DNA of 64,000 nt, from the NCBI RefSeq assembly GCF_004803475.1, contig NZ_SRKY01000003.1:599260-663259 (forward strand). The letters run 5' to 3'. Made by a program: the position numbers and the translations under genes. The DNA is from Aliishimia ponticola (GTDB lineage Bacteria; Pseudomonadota; Alphaproteobacteria; Rhodobacterales; Rhodobacteraceae). The notes beneath the pieces are model-generated. The model did no database searches. It was not told where the DNA came from and saw nothing but the letters and a program-made list of their open reading frames with translations. How positions within the stretch are numbered: the stretch's first letter is position 1; every line of letters starts with the position of its first letter. Below, piece after piece: positions 16,733 through 25,588 of this stretch.

Positions 16733-17820
16733 CAGCCCATCACCCCCGGATTGAGTATTCCCCTTGGGTCGAACTTCGCGCGCAACGCGGTGCTAAGCGC
16801 TGCAACCTCGGGCGGCTCTGGCTGGAACCGGGGGAAGCCGCGCCCGCGTACAAGCTGCGCATGGCCCGCAATGCCGGTCAATGCCGCGCGCAGATCTGTG
16901 CCTTCGGGAAGGCAAAGCCAGACCAGACCGCCGCCCCAGTCCAGCATCGCGGTGCCCTGCCCGGCCGCCGCGATGACAGCTGGCCCGTCCGATGGTTTGA
17001 CGCTTACGCGCCACACGTCGCCTTGCATGTTTGCAAAGGCCTCAACGTCGCGAATTTCGGCCCATCTGGCGGCGCTGTCTTCGGCCTCCAGAAGCGTAAT
17101 TTCCCCATAGGTCGCAAGTGCTTGGGTTAGACGCTCTGCCCGGTAGGCAAGGCTTGGGGCGAACCCTTCAAGCCGGATAGAAACAGCACCCTGCGCCCAC
17201 GCCGCCCCCGTGACATCATAAGGCGATCCAAAGGCGGCCGACATTGCCGCCACGGCTGTTTCGGGCGATGCCACGGAAAGGGTCAGGGTCGCTTCGGTTT
17301 CCGGCACCGGCAAAACCTTCAGGCTGACTTCGCTAAGAACGCCCAGACTGCCCCACGAGCCGGACAGCAGCTTGACCAGATCATAGCCGGTCACGTTCTT
17401 CATCACCCGGCCACCATTCTTGATGACCTGCCCGGTTCCGTCCACATAACGCACGCCCAGCGCGAAATCCCGCGCTGCACCGACCTGCACCCGACGGGGG
17501 CCAGAGACATTTGCCGCGATTACACCGCCAATGGTCGGATCGCCCGTGGTTCCCAGCAGCGCGCGGTGATCCATCGGCTCGAAGGCCAGGCGCTGGCCTT
17601 CGCCTTCGAGGACACGCTCTATCTCAGCCACGGGGGTGCCGGCCTGCGCCACCAGCGTCAGTGCCCCCGGCTCATAAAGCGTGACGCCCGACAGCCCGGC
17701 AGTGCTGAGCGCGGCCCCGTCCAGGGCCACGCCGCGCGTGCCGCCCCCCTGTATCGCCAAAGGCCCCTCCGCCGCAGCGATCACTTCGGCCAACTCGGCC
17801 TCTGCTTCCGGTCTGATCAT
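16732..17820 (-). CDS. glcE: Glycolate oxidase FAD-binding subunit GlcE
   Basis: The 362-residue protein has the FAD-binding type 4 core (AIQGGGTRG, PTIGGVIAANVSGPRR, KNGGRVMKNVTGYDLVKL) and the shorter length that separates GlcE from GlcD. The start at 17820 has GGAAGACAAGAG upstream; a longer frame reaching into glcD is ignored. With GlcD and GlcF it forms the glycolate oxidase complex feeding electrons into the respiratory chain. It lies 35 nt after glcD and overlaps glcF by one base. Confidence 0.93.
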   Translation of the reverse strand: MIRPEAEAELAEVIAAAEGPLAIQGGGTRGVALDGAALSTAGLSGVTLYEPGALTLVAQAGTPVAEIERVLEGEGQRLAFEPMDHRALLGTTGDPTIGGVIAANVSGPRRVQVGAARDFALGVRYVDGTGQVIKNGGRVMKNVTGYDLVKLLSGSWGSLGVLSEVSLKVLPVPETEATLTLSVASPETAVAAMSAAFGSPYDVTGAAWAQGAVSIRLEGFAPSLAYRAERLTQALATYGEITLLEAEDSAARWAEIRDVEAFANMQGDVWRVSVKPSDGPAVIAAAGQGTAMLDWGGGLVWLCLPEGTDLRAALTGIAGHAQLVRGRGFPRFQPEPPEVAALSTALRAKFDPRGILNPGVMG

Positions 17821-17855
17821 TCTCTTGTCTTCCGATAGGTTTCGCGGTCGCGCGA

Positions 17856-19295
17856 TTATTCTGCGGCCATGCGTCGTGTGTCGCTGGCATCCAGCGGGAA
17901 TACCTTGGCCGGGTTCAGCAGCCACGCCGGATCGAATACATCCTTCACCGCCATCTGCGCTTCCAGATCGGCCGGGGCGTATTGGTGGCTCATCAGGTCA
18001 CGCTTTTCGATGCCGACACCGTGTTCCCCCGTCAGGCAACCGCCGACCTCGACACAAAGCTTGAGGATTTCCGCGCCCATTTCCTCGCAGATTTCCAGAT
18101 CGCCCGGCTTGTTGGCATCATAGCAAATCAGCGGATGCATATTGCCGTCGCCCGCATGAAACACATTGCCCACCGCAAGCCCGTATTGCTTGGACATCTC
18201 GCCGATGCGGCGCAGCACGTAGGGAAGCTCACTCACCGGGATCGTCCCATCGAGACACATGTAGTCGTTGACCCGCCCGATCGCCGAGAACGCCGCCTTG
18301 CGCCCAGCCCAGATACGCGCCGCCTGATCGGCGCTTTCGGCTTCTTGCATAGCGACAGGGTCATGCCGCTCGGCGATCTTCTTGATCAGGGAAAGCTGAT
18401 GCGCGATCTCGCTTGGTGCGCCTTCGACCTCAACGATCAACAGCGCCTCGCATTGCGGATAACCCGCCTTGGCGAAATCTTCGCAGACTTCGATCAACAT
18501 GCGGTCCATGAATTCAATCGCAACCGGCAAGACACCGGCCTTGATGATGTCAGCGACACAGGCCCCCGCGACCTCGGCACTGTCAAACCCCATCAATACG
18601 GGCAAAGCGCCCTCTGGCTTGTGCAAGATGCGCAGCGTCGCTTCGGTCACGACGCCAAGCTGCCCCTCCGAGCCGCAGATAACCCCCAACAGATCGATCC
18701 CGCCCGCATCCAGATACGCGCCGCCCAGTTCCACGACGGTGCCATCCATCTGCACCATCGTCACACCCAGCAGGTTGTTCGTCGTGACCCCGTATTTCAG
18801 GCAATGCGCGCCACCCGAATTCATCGCCACATTACCCGCAATCGCACAGGCAAGCTGCGAGGACGGGTCCGGGGCGTAAAAAAAACCATCCGCCTCAACC
18901 GCGCCAGTCACGCTTAGGTTCGTGCGGCCAGTCTGCACCCGGATCACGCGGTTTGGATAGTCGACTTCCAACACCTCATTCATCCGCGCCACACCAAGAA
19001 TTACGCAATCGGCCGTCGGCAAGGCCCCACCCGCAAGCGATGTGCCAGATCCGCGCGGCACCACGGGCACGCCCTCCTCATGGCAAATGCGCAGAACATC
19101 CGACACTTCCTGCGTGCTCGACGGCAGCACAGCGATCATCGGCGGGCAGCGATAGGCTGTCAGCGCATCGCACTCATAGGCGCGAGTCTCCGCCTCTTCC
19201 GAAATGACGGCGTCAGGCGGCAAAACCTCTTGCAAACGCGCAAGAACGCGCGGCTTGCGCGCGATGATTTCGGCGTCGGGCTGGGGCATCTGCAT
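17856..19295 (-). CDS. glcD: Glycolate oxidase catalytic subunit GlcD
   Basis: The 479-residue flavoprotein has an FAD-binding type 4 domain (VPRGSGTSLAGGALP, NVAMNSGGAHCLKYG) and the C-terminal FAD-oxidase domain with the metal-site region NVFHAGDGNMHPLICYD and the motif LTGEHGVGIEKRD. It oxidises glycolate, for example phytoplankton-derived glycolate in seawater. The start at 19295 follows GGGAGG. It heads the operon, and a perfect palindrome lies in its 5' region (19321-19343), but no regulator gene such as glcC is adjacent. Confidence 0.94.
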   Translation of the reverse strand: MQMPQPDAEIIARKPRVLARLQEVLPPDAVISEEAETRAYECDALTAYRCPPMIAVLPSSTQEVSDVLRICHEEGVPVVPRGSGTSLAGGALPTADCVILGVARMNEVLEVDYPNRVIRVQTGRTNLSVTGAVEADGFFYAPDPSSQLACAIAGNVAMNSGGAHCLKYGVTTNNLLGVTMVQMDGTVVELGGAYLDAGGIDLLGVICGSEGQLGVVTEATLRILHKPEGALPVLMGFDSAEVAGACVADIIKAGVLPVAIEFMDRMLIEVCEDFAKAGYPQCEALLIVEVEGAPSEIAHQLSLIKKIAERHDPVAMQEAESADQAARIWAGRKAAFSAIGRVNDYMCLDGTIPVSELPYVLRRIGEMSKQYGLAVGNVFHAGDGNMHPLICYDANKPGDLEICEEMGAEILKLCVEVGGCLTGEHGVGIEKRDLMSHQYAPADLEAQMAVKDVFDPAWLLNPAKVFPLDASDTRRMAAE

Positions 19296-19320
19296 GTGGC
19301 AACCTCCCTGCTGGCTCCCT

Positions 19321-19343
19321 ATTGGTAATTTTTCCTTACCAAT
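19321..19343. promoter_or_regulatory. Palindrome upstream of glcD, candidate operator
   Basis: A perfect dyad with 8-nt arms (ATTGGTAA and TTACCAAT) and a 7-nt spacer lies 26 nt upstream of the glcD start codon. TTGGT/ACCAA arms recall operators of FadR-subfamily GntR regulators such as GlcC and LldR, although the spacing here is longer than the usual one. Confidence 0.55.
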
Positions 19344-19414
19344 TTTTCGCAAATGGAGCAAGTGCGACAGCAATGCCGCTTGCACCGCCGCCCCGGATCG
19401 TTCACCACTCGGCC

Positions 19415-19825
19415 ATGGATTGGATCAAGGTTGTACATCTGCTGTGCGTCATGGGCTGGATGACCGGCATTTTCGCCGTGCCGCGCGCCGTGATCTTCTG
19501 GAAGCGTGAATACGCGCAAACCGGGCAGTTCGGGCCGACCGGCGACCTGACGATCCGCATCTACCGCTTCTCGCTCGGCCTTGGCGTGATCGCGATCGTG
19601 ACCGGCCTCTGGCTTGCGCATCTGTGGGGCTGGCCCGCCTGGACCCATCTGAAAATCGCGCTCGTCGTCGCGCTGGCGGCGCATTACGGCTGGACAGGAC
19701 GGCTGGTCCTGCGGGCCCGCAAAGGGGTGTTCACCGAAAGCGACCTGTTCCTGCGCATCTTCAATGAAGTAAGCGTGCTGGGCACGATCGCCATTCTGAT
19801 CGTGGTGGTGTTCAAACCGTTCTGA
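19415..19825 (+). CDS. HemJ/CopD-like four-helix membrane protein
   Basis: The 136-residue protein has four hydrophobic helices. The sequence MDWIKVVHLLCVMGWMTGI, the HLKIALVVALAAHYGW segment and the end RIFNEVSVLGTIAILIVVVFKPF follow the pattern of HemJ (quinone-linked protoporphyrinogen oxidase), with the conserved histidines in helices 1 and 3. I chose the ATG at 19415; the in-frame extension to 19322 would include the glcD operator. Its distance from haem genes leaves room for a HemJ-related protein of other function. Confidence 0.7.
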   Translation: MDWIKVVHLLCVMGWMTGIFAVPRAVIFWKREYAQTGQFGPTGDLTIRIYRFSLGLGVIAIVTGLWLAHLWGWPAWTHLKIALVVALAAHYGWTGRLVLRARKGVFTESDLFLRIFNEVSVLGTIAILIVVVFKPF

Positions 19826-19880
19826 TCACGAATGCGTGGCCCCTCTCGCCTCCGCGAGGGCACCCGGCTAGCCTGCTGCC

Positions 19881-20228
19881 ATGAAATATGTTGCCGCCTT
19901 CTGCCTGTTTCTTGGCCCCGCCTTCGCCGATGCCCCCGTGATCGAAAACGTCACCGCGACGAAAAACGGGGCGACGTGGCGGTTCGACGTGACCCTTTCC
20001 CATCCCGATACCGGCAGGGACCACTATGCTGACGGTTGGCGCGTGCTCGACATGCAGGGCAATGAACTGGGCTACCGTGAACTGTTCCACCCACACGTGA
20101 ATGAACAGCCCTTCACCCGCTCCCTGTCCGGCATCACGATCCCGGATGGCACAGCGCAAGTCCTCATCGAAGCGCGCGACAACAAGGACGGCTGGTCAGG
20201 ACAGAAAATCCCCTTCACCTTGCCCTGA
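19881..20228 (+). CDS. Exported protein of unknown function, 115 aa
   Basis: It has a short signal peptide (MKYVAAFCLFLGPAFA, cleaved before DAPVIENV) and a beta-rich domain with WRFDVTLSHPDTGRDHYADGW and a C-terminal VLIEARDNKDGW patch. It looks like a small periplasmic Ig-like fold. No catalytic motif is visible. It lies 55 nt after the HemJ-like gene, in the same direction. Confidence 0.75.
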   Translation: MKYVAAFCLFLGPAFADAPVIENVTATKNGATWRFDVTLSHPDTGRDHYADGWRVLDMQGNELGYRELFHPHVNEQPFTRSLSGITIPDGTAQVLIEARDNKDGWSGQKIPFTLP

Positions 20229-20242
20229 CAGCGCCTTTCGCC

Positions 20243-20296
20243 TGTTCCAAATACTTTGGGGGACTCCCGAAGGGAGGGGGGCAAAGCCCCCGCTGC
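20243..20296 (+). repeat. Intergenic repeat with two hairpins
   Basis: TGTTCCAAATACTTTGGGGG is followed by two GC-rich hairpins (CTCCC-GAA-GGGAG and GGGGGC-AAA-GCCCCC). It resembles in its TTCCAAATACT core the elements at 2208 and 4250. It could act as a terminator for the upstream gene but lacks a U tract. Confidence 0.5.
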
Positions 20297-20354
20297 CGCG
20301 CGGCCCCCGGCCGCGCCAGATTGACTTGCGGGCCAATCGGCCCGCACCGCTGGA

Positions 20355-20825
20355 TCAGACCCGGTGGTAAGGACTGCCCGCCAGAATGCTGGCCGCACGG
20401 TAAAGCTGCTCTGACAGCATCACCCGCACCAGCATATGTGGCCAGACCATCTTTCCAAAACTCAGCGCGAAATCCGCGTCAGCGCGCAAGGCCGGGTCGA
20501 TCCCGTCCGCACCGCCAATGATCAGCGCCAGATCGCGGACGCCATCATCGCGCCAGCGCGCCAGTCGGTTTGCAAAATCGGGGGACGTTTCGATGCGTCC
20601 GCGCTCATCAAGAATCGCCAGCCGCGCCCCGTCCGGGATGGCTTTGCGCAGCAATTCCGCTTCGGCCGCCATGCCGCCGCCCTTTCGGTCCTCGACCTCA
20701 CGAAGCGCCACAGGCCCAAGGCCCAAAGCGCGTCCAGTCTTGTCGAACCGCGCGAGGTAATCCTCCACCAAATCGGCTTCGGGCCCCGCCTTCTGGCGGC
20801 CGACCGCAATCACGTGCAGGCGCAT
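20355..20825 (-). CDS. rlmH: 23S rRNA (pseudouridine-1915-N3)-methyltransferase RlmH
   Basis: The 156-residue SPOUT methyltransferase has the hallmark knot motif FIGG-like LIIGGADGID at about 101-110, followed by LSFGKMVWPHMLVRVMLSEQLYRAASI and the invariant C-terminus SPYHRV. It methylates pseudouridine 1915 in helix 69 of 23S rRNA. It lies 8 nt after rsfS, a conserved pairing in bacteria. Confidence 0.96.
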   Translation of the reverse strand: MRLHVIAVGRQKAGPEADLVEDYLARFDKTGRALGLGPVALREVEDRKGGGMAAEAELLRKAIPDGARLAILDERGRIETSPDFANRLARWRDDGVRDLALIIGGADGIDPALRADADFALSFGKMVWPHMLVRVMLSEQLYRAASILAGSPYHRV

Positions 20826-20833
20826 GGTTCAGA

Positions 20834-21298
20834 TCAGTTGGCGGCTGCCGCAGGCTGCCACATCTTTTCCAACTGATAGAACTCCCGCACTTCGGGGCGG
20901 AAGACATGCACAATCACGTCGCCGGTATCGATCAGCACCCAATCGCCGGTTTCCTTGCCTTCGCTCCGGATGGAAATGCCGAACCGCGCCTTCAGGCGTT
21001 CCGACAGCTTGTCCGAGATCGCCGCGACCTGCCGCGAGGATCGCCCCGAGCAGATGACCATGTAATCGGCCATAGCCGTTTTGCCGCGCAGATCGATCTG
21101 CACGATATCTTCGGCCTTGTCGTCAGAAAGCGAGGAAAGAATGGCTTCCAGCAGGGACGTGGATGTCACCGTCTCAGGGGTGCCGTCTTGGGCCAGGGTG
21201 CCGCCCTTGGCCCGGTCTTCAGCGGCCATAACCGCATCAGTGTGAAATGACAGGACGAAGTCCTCCTTTTCAGATGCACCGACGCCCGGTGCCAGCAT
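20834..21298 (-). CDS. rsfS: Ribosome silencing factor RsfS
   Basis: The core (about residue 45 to the end) is a typical RsfS/Iojap domain: DKAEDIVQIDLRGKTAMADYMVICSGRSSRQVAAI, then GDWVLIDTGDVIVHVFRPEVREFYQLEKMW. It binds L14 of the 50S subunit and blocks subunit joining in starvation. The N-terminus is uncertain. The only upstream ATG is at 21298, whereas the strong AAGGAGGA at 21261-21268 is spaced for a CTG at 21253, and an internal ATG at 21229 is also possible. It is cotranscribed with rlmH. Confidence 0.92.
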   Translation of the reverse strand: MLAPGVGASEKEDFVLSFHTDAVMAAEDRAKGGTLAQDGTPETVTSTSLLEAILSSLSDDKAEDIVQIDLRGKTAMADYMVICSGRSSRQVAAISDKLSERLKARFGISIRSEGKETGDWVLIDTGDVIVHVFRPEVREFYQLEKMWQPAAAAN

Positions 21299-21465
21299 GA
21301 TACAATGTTAACAACGCCAGCATGAAATTTCAATGAAACCGACGTTCTGCGCAGTCGCGCAGCACCGGGTGCACATAATGTAACAGGTTCGCCCTGCCAA
21401 TCCCCATATGCTTGCGTTGCGCTGCTTCCTGATTCTACAGTCCGCCCGGACCTGGGAGAACCCGA

Positions 21466-21996
21466 ATGGGACTGCAGCTACGCTGGCTGAGCCTGATGGC
21501 CTATCTTATCACCGGCCCCACCTTCGCAGAGGGTTGGGTGCGGGACGTATGGCACATCGTCAGCGATGACAGCCCCTTCTTCGCGCCGGACAGGCCCGAC
21601 CAGAATGCGGCGGCGCTGCTGCAAAGCGATGGTCGATTTGCCCTGCTGGTGCTTGGAACGGACGCGCAGGGTGCGCTGGTATCTGTCAATTTGCCCGGCA
21701 CCACAGCGGCAGAACGTCTGACATCAACGCTTGTGATCGCCAATGGCACGGTTCTGACCCGCGAAATTTCCGGCGACCAGCTTCTGGCGCAACCGATTCC
21801 CGATGGCGAGACTGTCACCTATTCCTTCCGCATCGCCCCCGGCGATCTGGAATCCTTCATGGCGGCCAGCGAATGGCGTCTAAATGCGGGCGGAACGGTC
21901 ACGACGCTGACGCTGGACGGCAGCCGCAAGGCGGTCTCTGCCGCTATCGAGGCGCGCGATGACACCCGTCTTTATCCGTCGCGCCATGACGATTGA
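21466..21996 (+). CDS. Exported protein of unknown function, 176 aa
   Basis: It has an N-terminal signal peptide (LRWLSLMAYLITGPTFAEG) and then a domain predicted to be mostly beta strand (GRFALLVLGTDAQGALVSVNLP, TVTYSFRIAPGDLESFMAASEWRLNAGG). There are no cysteines in the mature part and no recognisable active site. GGGAGAACCCGA precedes the ATG. I cannot assign a family. It lies divergent from rsfS and upstream of another unknown gene. Confidence 0.7.
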   Translation: MGLQLRWLSLMAYLITGPTFAEGWVRDVWHIVSDDSPFFAPDRPDQNAAALLQSDGRFALLVLGTDAQGALVSVNLPGTTAAERLTSTLVIANGTVLTREISGDQLLAQPIPDGETVTYSFRIAPGDLESFMAASEWRLNAGGTVTTLTLDGSRKAVSAAIEARDDTRLYPSRHDD

Positions 21997-22031
21997 CCTC
22001 AATCAACTGATGGTAGATTTACGCACCGCGA

Positions 22032-22514
22032 ATGCTCGCAAACCGCGAATCATCTGCCTATGTGGAGTCCGTCTTGCCCATTGAGTTTTTCACATCCCTT
22101 GATCTCGATCTGGTGTTCGCCCGGTGGTGGGGGGTCGTCGATGACAGCGCCGTCCGTGTGAATTTCATGAACTATCTTGGCGATCCAAATTACCGCCCGG
22201 GGCGGCCAGAACTGATCGACCTGTCACAAATCAAGCGGTTCGATATCGATTTCGCCGCAACGCGCGGACTGATCCAGACCGTGAACCGGCAGGTTCCCGG
22301 TGAAATCGTCCATACGCCGACAATCGTCTGGGCGCCTAGCGACGGCTCTTACGGCATGGCCCGGATGTTCCAGCAGCTTGCAGAAATCACCGATGGTATC
22401 GTTGTGAAAATCTTCCGCGATGAACGCGCCGCGCTGGATGCGGCTGGCCAATCCCATGAAAGTATCGCCGACCTGTTGGCGCGCGGCAATTTCCTGGAAG
22501 GCGCCCGCAGTTAG
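22032..22514 (+). CDS. SpoIIAA/STAS-like protein of unknown function
   Basis: The 160-residue cytoplasmic protein follows the pattern of an uncharacterised alphaproteobacterial STAS-like family: a first strand with LDLDLVFARWWGVVDDS, the segment NYRPGRPELIDLSQIKRFDIDF, and a helix-rich end (MARMFQQLAEITDGIVVKIFRDERAALDA). The similarity is by pattern only. The frame could begin at ATG 22032 or further in; there is no clear ribosome binding site. Its stop codon overlaps the 3' end of the convergent MscS gene by 4 nt. Confidence 0.6.
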   Translation: MLANRESSAYVESVLPIEFFTSLDLDLVFARWWGVVDDSAVRVNFMNYLGDPNYRPGRPELIDLSQIKRFDIDFAATRGLIQTVNRQVPGEIVHTPTIVWAPSDGSYGMARMFQQLAEITDGIVVKIFRDERAALDAAGQSHESIADLLARGNFLEGARS

Positions 22515-23893
22515 TCGCCCACGAATTCAGCCCCAGATTCGGGGGTGGTTTTGCCCAGCATTCGCACTTCCCTCTGAGGGAAGGGAATGGAAATGCCGTT
22601 CTCTTGAAATGTGTCCCAAAGGGCCAGAAACACATTTCCGCGAATGTTGGTCAGGCCGCCGGTCGGGTCCGTGATCCAGAAACGCAGGATATAGTCGACG
22701 CTGCTATCGCCGAACCCCACGATATGACAGACGGGTGGACGGTGGGTCAGCACCCGGTCCACGCTTTGGGCTGCCTCGATGGCCAGTGCGCGTACCTTGT
22801 GCGGATCATCGCCATAAGACGTGCCGAAATGGATATCGAGCCGGACGAAATCGTTGGTATGTGACCAGTTGACCACCTGGCCCGTGATCAGATCTTCGTT
22901 CGGGATCAGGTACTCCTTGCCGTCGCGAGTCACGACAGAGGCATAGCGCGCACCCAAAGTCTGAATCCAGCCGAAGGTCTCGCCCAGACTAATCACGTCG
23001 CCCGGCTTGATCGACTTGTCCAGCAGGATGATCACGCCGGACACAAGGTTCGACACCACCTTTTGCAGGCCAAAGCCCAAGCCCACGCCGATCGCACCGG
23101 ACAGGACCGCCAGCCCCGTCAGGTCGATCCCGATGGCGCGCACGCCGATGAAAAAGGCCAGCGCATAGAACACGACCTGCACGACCTTGACGATCAGCAC
23201 CCGCATCGACGGGCTGATCTCTTCGTTGGCCTGCACCCGGCTGGATGTCGATTGCGTCACGAAACGCGCCAGCGCCAGCAGAGCACCGATAATGACAATC
23301 CCCTGCACCACCAGCAGCAATGACAGCCGGAACGACCCGATGGAGATCGCCGCCGCATCGAGGATGGAAATCGCCTCGTCCAGCAGCCCCAGCACATAAA
23401 GCGTCACATAGACCCACGCGGCATAGCGCACCGTCATGCGCAGCGCGCGTGACCGGATCAGCCGCGTCAGGAAGACGACCATCAGCCACGCTGTTGCAAG
23501 CGTCGCGATAACCCCGATCAGGTAAGACCGTGACGGCCATGTCAGCTCGCGCATGACCAGCAGGACGATCCAGATCATCAAGACGAAGAAGATCGGCATC
23601 AGCCGTTGATGGATGACAACCAGCACGCGCATGCGCCATGTGGGCCATCCCTCACGGCTGGCCATCCACGCGCGAATGCGCGGACCGAACGCGGCGCGCA
23701 GCAGGTGGGCCAGTACCCAGACACTGATGGCGATGAGGACCTGATAGCCATTCCAGGGGCGCAGGAAGGACGTCAGAAAGGCCTCTGCCTGACCGGCCAA
23801 AGATTGCCCGATATCCAGAATTTGCCCAGCCGTTTCCGAGACAGAAGGAACCTCCTGTTGCGCTGCCTCGTTCGCCTCGACGTGATTTGCCAT
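22511..23893 (-). CDS. MscS-family mechanosensitive channel
   Basis: The 460-residue protein has about five hydrophobic segments between residues 45 and 270, then the MscS pore helix and beta domain: AIGVGLGFGLQKVVSNLVSG followed by IILLDKSIKPGDVI and the TRDGKEYLIPNEDLI stretch, with a cytoplasmic DPHKVRALAIEAAQSV region. It releases solutes on hypo-osmotic shock. I started it at 23893 (MANHVEANE); an upstream ATG at 23917 is possible. Its C-terminal tail SGAEFVGD resembles the tails of the two trypsin-like proteases at 13731-15349. Confidence 0.88.
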   Translation of the reverse strand: MANHVEANEAAQQEVPSVSETAGQILDIGQSLAGQAEAFLTSFLRPWNGYQVLIAISVWVLAHLLRAAFGPRIRAWMASREGWPTWRMRVLVVIHQRLMPIFFVLMIWIVLLVMRELTWPSRSYLIGVIATLATAWLMVVFLTRLIRSRALRMTVRYAAWVYVTLYVLGLLDEAISILDAAAISIGSFRLSLLLVVQGIVIIGALLALARFVTQSTSSRVQANEEISPSMRVLIVKVVQVVFYALAFFIGVRAIGIDLTGLAVLSGAIGVGLGFGLQKVVSNLVSGVIILLDKSIKPGDVISLGETFGWIQTLGARYASVVTRDGKEYLIPNEDLITGQVVNWSHTNDFVRLDIHFGTSYGDDPHKVRALAIEAAQSVDRVLTHRPPVCHIVGFGDSSVDYILRFWITDPTGGLTNIRGNVFLALWDTFQENGISIPFPQREVRMLGKTTPESGAEFVGD

Positions 23894-24146
23894 TCGCGGT
23901 CTGCTCCCTTGCGGCAAGTGTTACACGCGGACGGGTACAGGGCAAGCTGGCGACGCGCGACGCTCCCTTGCAGCCTTGACGCAAAGTGAGTATCTGAACC
24001 GCATGGCGACACAGCTTAACATTTGCGATCACAACCGTCTGCGTGAACGGTTTTTCGGGGCCACCCATACGGTGCGCGCCCGCCTATCCCGTTCCTGACC
24101 GGACGCTTCGCACTTTGATACCGCAATGACCCACGGGAGAGGACCA

Positions 24147-25553
24147 ATGTCCCCCAAAACGCTTTATGACAAAATCTGGGATGCCCATGTCGCCCACGAG
24201 GCCGAGGACGGCACCTGCCTGCTTTATATCGACCGGCATCTCGTGCACGAGGTGACAAGCCCGCAAGCCTTTGAAGGGCTGCGCATGGCGAACCGCCCGG
24301 TCCACGCGCCGGACAAGACCATCGCCGTGCCGGACCACAACGTGCCGACGACGATGGGCCGTGAGAACCCCGACCAGATGCCGGAAGACAGCCGCATTCA
24401 GGTTGCCGCGCTTGACAAGAACGCGAAGGATTTCGGCATCCACTACTATCCGGTCAGCGATATTCGTCAGGGTATCGTTCACATCGTTGGCCCGGAACAG
24501 GGCTGGACGTTGCCGGGCATGACGGTTGTGTGCGGCGATAGCCACACCGCGACCCACGGTGCGTTCGGCGCGCTGGCCCATGGCATCGGCACCTCCGAAG
24601 TGGAACACGTTCTGGCGACGCAAACGCTGATCCAGAAGAAATCCAAGAACATGAAGGTGGAGATCACCGGCAAGCTGCGTCCGGGCGTCACCGCCAAGGA
24701 TGTCGTGCTGACCATCATCGGCGAAACCGGCACCGCCGGTGGCACCGGCTATGTCATCGAATATTGCGGCGAAGCGATCCGCGATCTGTCGATGGAAGGC
24801 CGTATGACCATCTGCAACATGGCCATCGAAGGCGGCGCGCGCGCTGGTCTGATCGCACCGGATGAGACAACCTTCGAATACGTCAAAGGCCGCCCGCACG
24901 CCCCGAAAGGCGCACAGTGGGAAGCCGCGCTGGCGTGGTGGAAGACACTTTATTCCGATGACGATGCGCATTGGGACAAGGTTCTGGTCATCAAGGGCGA
25001 AGACATTGCGCCCAGCGTGACATGGGGCACCTCGCCCGAGGATGTTCTGCCGATCACTGACGTTGTGCCCGAACCGTCCTCTTTTGAGGGCGGCAAGGTC
25101 GAAGCGGTCCAGCGCTCGCTGGATTACATGGGCCTGACCCCCGGCACCAAACTGTCGGATATCGCGATCGACACCGTCTTCATCGGATCGTGCACCAATG
25201 GCCGGATCGAAGACCTGCGTGCAGCGGCCGAGATCGTCAAAGGCAAGAAGATCAAGGACGGGATGCGCGCCATGGTCGTTCCGGGGTCCGGCCTTGTACG
25301 GGCGCAGGCCGAGGAAGAAGGCCTTGCCGATATCTTCAAGGAAGCCGGTTTCGAATGGCGCCTTGCGGGCTGTTCCATGTGCCTTGCTATGAACCCGGAC
25401 CAGTTGAAACCGGGCGAGCGCTGTGCGGCGACGTCGAACCGGAACTTTGAAGGTCGTCAGGGCCGTGGTGGCCGGACGCACCTGATGAGCCCCGCGATGG
25501 CGGCGGCCGCAGCGGTCACAGGCAAGCTGACCGATGTACGGGAGCTGATGTAA
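24147..25553 (+). CDS. leuC: 3-isopropylmalate dehydratase large subunit LeuC
   Basis: The 468-residue aconitase-family protein has the three iron-sulfur ligands in [10 protein letters not shown] and [11 protein letters not shown], plus the [13 protein letters not shown] and [11 protein letters not shown] motifs specific to LeuC. With LeuD it isomerises 2-isopropylmalate to 3-isopropylmalate in leucine synthesis. The start at 24147 follows GGGAGAGGACCA. leuD is 2.4 kb downstream, separated by three unrelated genes, a spacing common in Rhodobacterales. Confidence 0.96.
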   Translation: MSPKTLYDKIWDAHVAHEAEDGTCLLYIDRHLVHEVTSPQAFEGLRMANRPVHAPDKTIAVPDHNVPTTMGRENPDQMPEDSRIQVAALDKNAKDFGIHYYPVSDIRQGIVHIVGPEQGWTLPGMTVVCGDSHTATHGAFGALAHGIGTSEVEHVLATQTLIQKKSKNMKVEITGKLRPGVTAKDVVLTIIGETGTAGGTGYVIEYCGEAIRDLSMEGRMTICNMAIEGGARAGLIAPDETTFEYVKGRPHAPKGAQWEAALAWWKTLYSDDDAHWDKVLVIKGEDIAPSVTWGTSPEDVLPITDVVPEPSSFEGGKVEAVQRSLDYMGLTPGTKLSDIAIDTVFIGSCTNGRIEDLRAAAEIVKGKKIKDGMRAMVVPGSGLVRAQAEEEGLADIFKEAGFEWRLAGCSMCLAMNPDQLKPGERCAATSNRNFEGRQGRGGRTHLMSPAMAAAAAVTGKLTDVRELM

Positions 25554-25588
25554 TTCAGCCCCGTTGAGTTTCGCGCGAGGCGTCTTTT

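Noticed and set aside
24003..24098. 31-codon frame with a hairpin (ACCGT/ACGGT plus Ts) before leuC, considered as a leucine attenuator
   Set aside because: The frame has only three leucine codons, none in a run, so a leader-peptide mechanism is not supported.
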